From: Flavobacterium anhuiense
Lineage (GTDB): Bacteria; Bacteroidota; Bacteroidia; Flavobacteriales; Flavobacteriaceae
Assembly: GCF_900101855.1 (NCBI RefSeq)
Contig: NZ_FMVC01000007.1
Location: 346,117-410,116 of the forward strand
Direction of reading: 5' to 3'
DNA: 64,000 nt
Position numbers and translations under genes: made by a program. The notes under the pieces were generated by a model. It did no database searches, was not told the origin of the DNA, and saw only the letters and a program-made list of their open reading frames with translations. Of the stretch, positions 9,355 through 16,544 are shown in pieces (position 1 is the stretch's first letter; every line of letters begins with the position of its first letter).

Positions 9355-10539
9355 ATGCATTTACAGTCAACTGAGGAGAATTTAAGAGAAAAAATAAAAG
9401 AGCTTACTTGTCTATATGATATTTCTAAAACCATCTCTAAATCGAATTCAATAAATATTCAAACATTTTACGACATAATTGTAAGTACAAAAAATGCATG
9501 GCGTTATAGTACAGAATGTGTGGTCGAACTTCATATTAAAGATTATCATTTGTCGACATCTGAGATTATGGAACTATCCGTGTTTCAGTCCAGCACTATC
9601 ATTGTAAATAAAACAAACTATGGCCATATTAAAGTGCATTATCCATCAAAAAAATATAATTTAAGTGATTTTAGTGATGATGAACAAAAGCTTCTTGATA
9701 CTATTGCAATAGAAATAGGAAATTATGTTGACAAGTATCAAACCTTAGAAAGAAAAGCTGCATTGCGGCAAACTATAGAACGCATGGAGCGCCTTTCTTT
9801 ATTAGGCGAAATGACTGCAGGAATAGCTCATGAACTGAATACGCCGTTGGGCAATATTCTAGGTTTTGCAGAACTGATAAAGGAACAAAATTCAGATCCT
9901 GAAATTGGTGCTGATATTTCTATAATTATCAATTCCGTTATTTACTCCCGCGAAATTGTCAAAAAACTAATGTTCTTTTCTTGTGAAATGCCACAAAAAT
10001 TAGAATTGCAGGAGCTAAAACCAATCATCGTTTTTGCTCTTTCCTTCCTAAAATCCAATTTTCAGAAAAAATCAATCAGGCATGAATTAGTTTTCAAGAA
10101 CGATAATATTATGGCGAAAGTAGATTCTGTTCAAATTACCCAAGTTCTCTTTAATCTTCTTATAAATGCCATTTATGCATCACCTGAAAAGAGCATTATT
10201 AAAATAATAGTTGATGATGATGATGCTAATTTGTATTTAAAAATTGAAGACAACGGAACAGGGGTTCCTGACTCCATAAAAGAAAAAATATTCGAACCTT
10301 TTTTTTCGACCAAACCTGTCAATTATGGATGCGGTCTTGGTTTGAGTGTAGTTCATGGCATCATTAAAAATCATAACGGAGAGATTACGCTCCAAAACAA
10401 TTTTCCAAGCGGATCGATTTTTACCATTCGAATCCCCGTTATCGTTCCTGCCACATACTCCATGCCCGCGGGCAATGCCAGCGAAAATGTTGCTCCGTTC
10501 AATGGTGTTGCATTATTGTTTATAATGTCGACCTTGTAA
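9355..10539 (+). CDS. Sensor histidine kinase with an aberrant C-terminal extension at a DNA junction
   Basis: Soluble kinase with an N-terminal GAF-like sensory region (about 1-130), a short coiled segment, and a dimerisation/phosphoacceptor helix with His159 in GIAHELNTPLGN. The ATPase domain has the N box (NLLINAIYAS), G1 (DNGTGVPD), F box (EPFFSTKP) and G2 (GCGLGLSVVHG). The kinase core is complete to about residue 362 (FTIRIPV). The last 32 residues have no kinase character and are the antisense of a secreted-protein gene on the other strand. The natural stop and any downstream response regulator are therefore missing. The kinase could still be active; its partner is not visible. Confidence 0.8.
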   Translation: MHLQSTEENLREKIKELTCLYDISKTISKSNSINIQTFYDIIVSTKNAWRYSTECVVELHIKDYHLSTSEIMELSVFQSSTIIVNKTNYGHIKVHYPSKKYNLSDFSDDEQKLLDTIAIEIGNYVDKYQTLERKAALRQTIERMERLSLLGEMTAGIAHELNTPLGNILGFAELIKEQNSDPEIGADISIIINSVIYSREIVKKLMFFSCEMPQKLELQELKPIIVFALSFLKSNFQKKSIRHELVFKNDNIMAKVDSVQITQVLFNLLINAIYASPEKSIIKIIVDDDDANLYLKIEDNGTGVPDSIKEKIFEPFFSTKPVNYGCGLGLSVVHGIIKNHNGEITLQNNFPSGSIFTIRIPVIVPATYSMPAGNASENVAPFNGVALLFIMSTL

Positions 10540-10673
10540 GTGCCGGGGGCACCGCCCTGACTGAGACTTACAGGCTGATAGGATGAAGGGGCATTAATCT
10601 GCACCTGCGCAAACGCGCTTCCTCCCATCATAAACAACAATAACAACAAAACGAATGTAATTTTTGTTTTCAT
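10436..10673 (-). pseudogene. 5' fragment of a large secreted surface protein, truncated at the junction
   Basis: The frame starts at 10673 with a clear signal peptide (MKTKITFVLLLLLFMMGG, then SAFAQ). The mature start resembles DUF11-type/adhesin repeats of Bacteroidota type IX-secreted proteins (GTYKVDIINNN, LPAGMEYVAGT). After about 80 codons, near 10436, the frame runs into DNA that is the antisense of the kinase gene and ends in meaningless sequence. Base composition here is visibly GC-richer than the neighbouring genes. The rest of the gene, normally very long, is absent. Confidence 0.7.
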
Positions 10674-11464
10674 AAATCGTTTTTTTAATTAAAAAAAATA
10701 CAACAACTCACACAGAATCAAATTGCTAAATAAATAAGTGCTCGTATTGTACCTTTTTTAACTGTTGGTTTTACATAAATTGATACTAGAAAATATTAGT
10801 GCAAAATTCCTGCTATTAAGAAGTTTATTTTGCCTGTAAAAGGTTTTAGAATAATAGATTAAGACATATTTGTTTCAAATTTGAAACGAAATGGTTTAAA
10901 AAACACGCTCAACACCATCTATTCCTATATAAATCAATGCATTACCCAAACAAAAGACTGGTCTGGACTATTTGAACCAGCAGAAAAAAAATAAAATATC
11001 ACTATACAGGCGTAAAACAAAATATATTTAAAAGTCATTTATTTTGGATCTTACTCTTGTCAATTCAACATTATCGAGATAAAAAGATTTAGAAACTTGC
11101 TTCAGGCAGTTCTTCGAGCCGCTCTCAACTGCCAAAAAAATTAAAAAAATTAGCGTGTATTTTTACTTAAGGGCTTTTAGTAGAAATAAGTATTTATTCG
11201 CAAATGAAGAGTATAAACTTTCTAGGCTATTGTGTAAGTCTAAAGGCGCAGAGAGATTTTTTTATTAGTATAAAATTAATTTTTTTCCTTTACACATACC
11301 ATTGATAAACAGTTGATTAGGTTTCATTTTATAATATGAAACCTTTTATTTTGCAACATGTTATAAAATATATAATAAAATACTTACCTATTTGATTTAA
11401 GGGTGCATTATGCTCTTAAAATTGCCATTTTTACAGTAAACATCTGTATAAATGATAATTGCAT

Positions 11465-11496
11465 AAAAAAAGGAGAAAATAAGAAATTTTCTCCTT
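11465..11496 (-). terminator. Orphan minus-strand terminator
   Basis: An 11-bp perfect stem (11470-11480 with 11486-11496) leads on the minus strand into a run of seven T. No gene on the minus strand lies between it and 12.1 kb, so it would end either an unannotated small RNA or the remains of a lost gene. Confidence 0.55.
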
Positions 11497-11650
11497 CTGC
11501 GTTATGGCTTGTAAAAAATGTAAAAAATCACCTGAGAATTTCACAACCAGATTATTATTTTACAGTTGCAAATATCTTCTAATCGGAATATCTAAATTGC
11601 TCTTAGAAGTTTTTATAATTGTATTTTAGGACAAAAGTTTTTTTTAGTTA

Positions 11651-11810
11651 TGAATTATGAGTTGATAATTGATAATTGATAATTGATAATTGTTGATGGT
11701 TGATGGTTGATGGTTGATGGTTTATAGTTAATAGTTAATAGTTAATAGTTAATAGTTACTATTTGGTAGTTGGTAGTTGTTAATTTTTAATTTTTAATTG
11801 AAGGTTGGTT
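11651..11810. repeat. AT-rich short direct repeats
   Basis: Consecutive runs of GATAATT, GATGGTT, ATAGTTA and TGGTAGT words, each repeated two to five times. The same words occur inverted in the 14-bp array downstream, so the two blocks can fold back on each other. Confidence 0.75.
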
Positions 11811-11838
11811 TTTGGATTGTTACTGCCTATTGCTTAAC

Positions 11839-11936
11839 CATAAACTATCAACAATAAACTATCAACAATAAACTATCAACAATAAACTATCAACAATAAA
11901 CTATCAACAATAAACTATCAACAATAAACTACCAAC
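11839..11936. repeat. 14-bp tandem repeat, about seven units
   Basis: The unit AATAAACTATCAAC is repeated head-to-tail with no spacers. The first and last copies carry single-base differences. It ends about 200 bases before the DUF1254 lipoprotein gene. Confidence 0.9.
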
Positions 11937-12142
11937 AATTAACCATAAACCATCAACCTAAAATTTGTTTCAAGTTATAATTTGCAACCAAAATGTAAAG
12001 GCACTGAGAGACTATTATCGCTAATTTAGTATGGATAACTTGATTCTAATTAAGTTTTCAGGTATTCTCAAAAAGTAAAATTCTTTTTACTGATCTCTGA
12101 ACATATAATTTGATACATCCCTTAATCACTAAATCTAGTAGT

Positions 12143-13624
12143 ATGAAAAATCTCTTTTATGTATTCCTTCTTGTTGCTGCTGTTTTTGTATCGTGCAAAA
12201 AGCAGGACAAAACAGCAGCTGCAGCTGCATCAGATTCGACAGCTGTTGCGGCAGATACTTCAAAGTTACCTGGCTTACCTGTTCCGAATACTATCATGTC
12301 AGAAGCTTATGTAAAAAATCTTACCACCACAGTGTATGGCTGGGCGTGGCCTCTTATTAATATTCATAATCGTGTAGAAGCGTTTAGAAGTCTTTCTGAG
12401 CCTATTTATGGCGAAGGCGTGCTGCCTCTTGCACCGCCGAATCACCTTTGCATGCTTACCGATTATGTACAGCCACAGGAAAGAGCTGTTGCCTGTCCAA
12501 ATCAGAATGTGGTGTATGGTTTGGCTCCTTTAGACTTAGATCAAGGCCCTGTAGTGGTTCAGGTTCCTGATTTTGGGGACCGTTTTTGGGTGTATCAGGT
12601 ATGTGACCAGCGTACAGACGGATTTGCGAGTTTAGGAAAAATGTACGGTACAAAGCCTGGATTTTATCTATTGGCATCAAAAGACTGGAAAGGGACAGTG
12701 CCCGATGGCATTACTGCTGTTTTTAGAAGCACTACTAGCCGAGGGATCGTGATTCCGCGTGTTTTTCAAACCGATGATCCAGCCGATAAAAAAGCGGTTC
12801 AGCCTTTGATTAACCAGATTGGTTTGTATCCGTTAAGCGAATATAACGGAAAGGCCAAAACAACAGAATGGGCAAAAACCAAATCGACTCCACCAGCCGC
12901 AAAGGGAGAAAAAGCGGAAACCCAATGGGTAAAACCTGAAGTCTTTTTTGAACAGCTGGCAGATATTCTAAAAGAGGTGCCGCCAATGAAAGGTGAAGAA
13001 GGTTTTTATGCGCAGATACATGCTCTGCTGGATGCTGTAAAAAAAGACCCTAAACTAAAAGCTGCTGGAACCAATGCCGCAATCGAGGCAGAGAAAAACT
13101 ATGTTACGCCATTGTTTCAGTTTCAGAATGTTGGATATCCTATAAAATACAATTGGACCACACAGCGCAATGGAGCTCAGTTTGGCTATGATTATCTAAC
13201 AAGACTTTCTTGTGCCAAAGCCAATATTTTTGTAAACAAACCCAACGAAACGCGCTATTTCTATCAGGATCGTGACGAGAACGGTGCACGACTAAATGGT
13301 TCTAACAAATATACGGTAACTTTCGCAAGCGGTGAGATTCCGCCCGTAAAAGGATTCTGGTCTCTAACTTTATATAATGAAGATCATTTTTTTGCTCCAA
13401 ACAGTTTAAATCGCTATTCTTTGGGGACAAAAAATAAAAACTTAAAGAAAAATGCTGATGGCTCGTTAACGCTTTATGTACAAAGCACGCCGCCATCTGA
13501 GGATAAAATGAGCAACTGGCTTCCGGCTCCAAATGCGGTTTTCTCTCTGTATATAAGATGCTACTGGCCAGAAGATGTGGTTCTGAAAGATGGATGGAAT
13601 CCACCTGCTGTGGTTAAAATTTAA
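12143..13624 (+). CDS. DUF1254/DUF1214 lipoprotein
   Basis: Exported protein of about 493 aa with two conserved domains of unknown function: DUF1254 in the first half (MLTDYVQP, PNQNVVYGLAPLDL, VQVPDFGDRFWVYQVCDQR) and DUF1214 near the end (KGFWSLTLYNEDHFFAPN, RYSLG). The start at 12143 is preferred over an in-frame ATG 33 bases earlier because it places the signal peptide and lipobox (VFVSC) directly at the N-terminus. An alanine/threonine-rich linker follows the lipidated Cys. It is a single gene, convergent with the CE12 gene. Its role is unknown; the family is widespread and often annotated only by DUF number. Confidence 0.85.
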   Translation: MKNLFYVFLLVAAVFVSCKKQDKTAAAAASDSTAVAADTSKLPGLPVPNTIMSEAYVKNLTTTVYGWAWPLINIHNRVEAFRSLSEPIYGEGVLPLAPPNHLCMLTDYVQPQERAVACPNQNVVYGLAPLDLDQGPVVVQVPDFGDRFWVYQVCDQRTDGFASLGKMYGTKPGFYLLASKDWKGTVPDGITAVFRSTTSRGIVIPRVFQTDDPADKKAVQPLINQIGLYPLSEYNGKAKTTEWAKTKSTPPAAKGEKAETQWVKPEVFFEQLADILKEVPPMKGEEGFYAQIHALLDAVKKDPKLKAAGTNAAIEAEKNYVTPLFQFQNVGYPIKYNWTTQRNGAQFGYDYLTRLSCAKANIFVNKPNETRYFYQDRDENGARLNGSNKYTVTFASGEIPPVKGFWSLTLYNEDHFFAPNSLNRYSLGTKNKNLKKNADGSLTLYVQSTPPSEDKMSNWLPAPNAVFSLYIRCYWPEDVVLKDGWNPPAVVKI

Positions 13625-13629
13625 TTTTT

Positions 13630-14373
13630 TTACTTAATTCCGTTTTTTAGATTCTTTAACGAAGGGTCTTTCGAGAGCTTAATTTGGTTAATTACAATTT
13701 CAGCAATTTTATTGGCTCCTAATAATGAAAGGTGCGTATCATCAGCTTTATCTTTATCGTAAAAAGCATTTTCTCCCGCTTTGAAATGAAGATGAAGCTG
13801 TTTCGATTTTTCTGGGCCGTAAGATTGTTCCAATAGTTCGGTATAATATTCTAAATCTATAAAAGGCACATTATATTCCTGGGCAACCAATCGGGTTTCT
13901 AAAGGGTAATCGCCATGTGTTGGGACTAAAACACCTTTTTCGTTAAAGTTGCGTCTGCTAATTGAGGTTAATAATACTGGAATTGCGCCTTTTTCTCTGC
14001 TTTCTTTTACAAAACGAATCAAGTTGTATCTGTAAGCTGTATGCGGGTTTGTATAACGTGCAGAATCTTCTATTTTCTGGTCGTTGTGCCCGAATTCGAT
14101 AAAGACATAATCTCCTTTTTTCAGCTTATTGTAAATAGAATCCCAGCGTTTTTCGTTGATGAAGCTTCTGGTGCTTCGTCCGTTTACGGCTTTGTTGATT
14201 ACGGTTACGTTTTCCTTGAAAAAGGGCTGCAATACCTGCGCCCAGCCGTGTTCTGGATTTTTTTCTGGGTCTTTTTTATTGGCCATTGTGGAGTCGCCAA
14301 TACAATACAGGGATGTTTTTTGTGCGAAACAAACTGTGGTGATGAGGAATGTTAGGATGATGTATTTTTTCAT
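13630..14373 (-). CDS. Rhamnogalacturonan acetylesterase (CE12, SGNH hydrolase)
   Basis: Secreted esterase of 247 aa with a signal peptide ending CFAQ. It has the SGNH blocks in order: GDSTMANK (catalytic Ser), a Gly block near NGRSTRSF, GHNDQ, and DDTHLSLLGA (catalytic Asp/His). The family removes acetyl groups from rhamnogalacturonan so that backbone enzymes can act. It is the last gene of the minus-strand pectin locus, preceded by a 305-bp repetitive spacer after GH28, so it may have its own promoter or rely on read-through. Confidence 0.88.
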   Translation of the reverse strand: MKKYIILTFLITTVCFAQKTSLYCIGDSTMANKKDPEKNPEHGWAQVLQPFFKENVTVINKAVNGRSTRSFINEKRWDSIYNKLKKGDYVFIEFGHNDQKIEDSARYTNPHTAYRYNLIRFVKESREKGAIPVLLTSISRRNFNEKGVLVPTHGDYPLETRLVAQEYNVPFIDLEYYTELLEQSYGPEKSKQLHLHFKAGENAFYDKDKADDTHLSLLGANKIAEIVINQIKLSKDPSLKNLKNGIK

Positions 14374-14678
14374 TTTTTTTGTTGTTTATTGCTACATTTT
14401 TTACTACACAGTTTTTTCTACCGTGAAGTTTTTTTCTAACGCAAAGTGCGCTAAGGATACGCAAAGTGCACAAAGGTTTAATAAAGAAGGCAAAGAAACA
14501 AAGCTTTGTGCCCTCTTTGGCAAAGCACATAATGAATAAAAAAACTTTGCGAACTTTGCGTTTTCTTTGTGTGCTTTGCGGTAAAAATCAACTGCAAAGT
14601 AAACGCACTGCGGTACGTCTCTACGTGAAAATCTTTGCACTAAAAACTTTGTCTCTTTGTTACTTTGTAACTTTGTCT
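14374..14678. repeat. Spacer made of dispersed CGCAAAG-type words
   Basis: The 305 bases are dominated by variants of CGCAAAGTKCGCAAAG in both orientations (for example 14437-14475 against 14540-14582), so the RNA would fold extensively. Frames across it are low complexity and not genes. Similar words recur at 16205-16450 and 55775-55900. Confidence 0.7.
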
Positions 14679-16034
14679 CTAATTTTTCGAAACTGCTGTC
14701 GGCACTGTTGCTCTTTTGCCTATAAACACATCTGTCATCAAGACGTTTTCTGCATTTTCGTTTGACAGTGCATTTTTAGCTTCTTTTATTTCTATATTTT
14801 TTAATGCTATATTCTTTATTTTTTTGTCTGCAAATCCTTGAATTACGATTCCTGATTCTGATGCTTTGTTACAGGTGATATTTGAGAAATATACATTTGA
14901 TATATCCGATTGATAGCCTTTTCCTTCTCCGTGATAGTTTGCTGTAATGTAAAGGCAGTCTTCTACTTGGTCTAATTGAATATTTCTAACAAATATATTT
15001 TTGATATATCCGCCACGATCTGCATTGGTTTTTAAATAAATGCCTCTTTTTAAATATCCCACTGTTTTGCAGTTTTCTACAAAAACATTCTGCACGCCAG
15101 CTGACATTTCGCTGCCGATTACGACGCCGTGCAGTCCTTTAAAATTGCAGTTTCTAATGACAATATTTTGGCTTGGCGTTGCTGTATTGGCTCTTCCTTC
15201 GTGGTCTCTTCCCGCTTTTATGGCAACATTATCGTCTCCGTTATCAAAAGTGACATTTTCGATTAAAACGTCTTTTGCGTATTCGGGATCGATTCCGTCG
15301 TTGTTATGATTTAAAGATTTATAGCTTATGCCGCGAATGGTTATGCTTTCTGATTTTAAAAGGTGCAGACACCAGAATGGCGAGTTTTCGATTCTGATAT
15401 TTTCGACTAAAATGTTTTTGCAGTTTAAAAACTGAATCATCTGCGGTCTTAAAAAGTAGCCTTCTCCAAATTTTCTTTCGTTTAATGGAGTGTTGTTATG
15501 ATTCATGTCACGGCTTCTTTTTTTGCCTTCGTTTTCTTTTGCCTTAAAGGTTTTCCATGTCTTTCCTCCTTCTCCATCAATAGTTCCTTCGCCAGAAATG
15601 GCAATATTGGTGCAGTTGTTAGCATAAATAAGCGGACTGTAATTGTACAGCATTGTGCCTTCCCAACTTGTTAAAACCATTGGCAGATAGTCTTCTGGAT
15701 TGTCGCTGAATTTTATTTTGGCTCCTTTTTCCAGCTTAAGATTCAGATTGCTTACCAAATGAATCGGTCCGTTTATTTTATAGTTTCCTTTTGGAACAAT
15801 AATAGTTCCGCCGTGGTTCTTTTTACACAATGCCATCGCTTTATCAAAAGCCTTTTTATTGTCTGAAACAGAATCTCCCTTTGCTCCTAATTTTAAGATA
15901 TTGATTTGAAAAGAAGGAATTTCTGGAAGCTTTATGTTCTTTACAATAGAATCGACTTTTGCTGACGGAAAATCTGCGTTTTGTGCAAAACAGGTGCTAG
16001 TAATAAGTATTAAGAGAAGATATTTTAAATTCAT
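14679..16034 (-). CDS. Glycoside hydrolase family 28 (polygalacturonase/rhamnogalacturonase type)
   Basis: Secreted right-handed beta-helix enzyme, 451 aa, signal peptide ending CFAQ. GH28 acid residues are present: NNDGID (Asp246 and Asp249), GDD at 266-268, and the active-site His302 in GLHGVVIGSE. The usual RIK substrate-binding motif reads YLK (333-335), unlike the upstream GH28 paralogue, so the preferred substrate may be modified or a rhamnogalacturonan. It follows the PL10-CE8 gene in the same direction with a 510-bp repetitive gap. Confidence 0.88.
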   Translation of the reverse strand: MNLKYLLLILITSTCFAQNADFPSAKVDSIVKNIKLPEIPSFQINILKLGAKGDSVSDNKKAFDKAMALCKKNHGGTIIVPKGNYKINGPIHLVSNLNLKLEKGAKIKFSDNPEDYLPMVLTSWEGTMLYNYSPLIYANNCTNIAISGEGTIDGEGGKTWKTFKAKENEGKKRSRDMNHNNTPLNERKFGEGYFLRPQMIQFLNCKNILVENIRIENSPFWCLHLLKSESITIRGISYKSLNHNNDGIDPEYAKDVLIENVTFDNGDDNVAIKAGRDHEGRANTATPSQNIVIRNCNFKGLHGVVIGSEMSAGVQNVFVENCKTVGYLKRGIYLKTNADRGGYIKNIFVRNIQLDQVEDCLYITANYHGEGKGYQSDISNVYFSNITCNKASESGIVIQGFADKKIKNIALKNIEIKEAKNALSNENAENVLMTDVFIGKRATVPTAVSKN

Positions 16035-16544
16035 TTTTTAAATATTATTTTTTTGTTTCACGCAGATTTTGCTGATTTTAGCAAATAGACGCAGATTTAA
16101 TTCTAAATAATCTTTTTAATCTGCTTTGATCTTTTTTATCCCGATAGCCATCGGGAGCGTGAAAATTTTACTCTCGCAGATTTAGCAGATTATGCAGATT
16201 TATTTTTTCTTTTCTTATACCGCAAAGGTCGCTAAGTTTTTTTCTTTATTTACTTTGTCAAAGGACACAGAGTTTTGTCGATATGCTTTGTGTCCTTTGT
16301 CTTCTTTATCAAATCTTTGTGAACTTTGCGTATTCTTTGTGTACTTTGTGTTAAAATAAAATTTTGCAGTAAAAAATCGCGTCTCTACGTGAAAATCTTT
16401 GCGAACTTTGTCTCCTTTACAAAAACTTTGTGTTCTTTGCGTATTCTTTGTGTGCTTTGCGGTAAAATTAACCGCATAGTATTGCAGTTTGCGCTGTAAA
16501 CTGAGACTGTGAATGACACTGTAAACTGAGACCGCGACTGAATA
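16035..16544. repeat. 510-bp repetitive spacer
   Basis: Contains CACGCAGATTT/GCAGATT words (16060-16200), a CCCGATAGCCATCGGGA hairpin near 16140-16156, and further CGCAAAG/CTTTGCG repeats to about 16460. No coding frame is convincing. It separates two co-oriented pectin genes and may form stable RNA structure or a processing site. Confidence 0.65.

Larger units (their letters stand above)
10674..12142. other. Long gene-free, repeat-rich spacer
   Basis: Almost 1.5 kb with no convincing coding frame. It contains a 16-bp perfect palindrome (GTTTCAAATTTGAAAC, 10872-10887), an orphan minus-strand terminator (11465-11496), an AT-rich direct-repeat tract (11651-11810) and a 14-bp tandem repeat (11839-11936). 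This spacer is much longer than others in the window and directly abuts the truncated surface-protein gene. Confidence 0.7.

Noticed and set aside
10371..10435. C-terminal part of the minus-strand frame over the kinase gene
   Set aside because: Beyond about 10436 it is simply the antisense of the kinase ATPase domain, not part of the secreted protein.
11839..11936. Possible CRISPR or attachment site
   Set aside because: The 14-bp units are directly adjacent without spacers and there is no integrase or tRNA nearby.
14041..14765. Several short frames on both strands around the CE12-GH28 gap
   Set aside because: All are read from CGCAAAG-type spacer repeats or are antisense to the CE12 gene.
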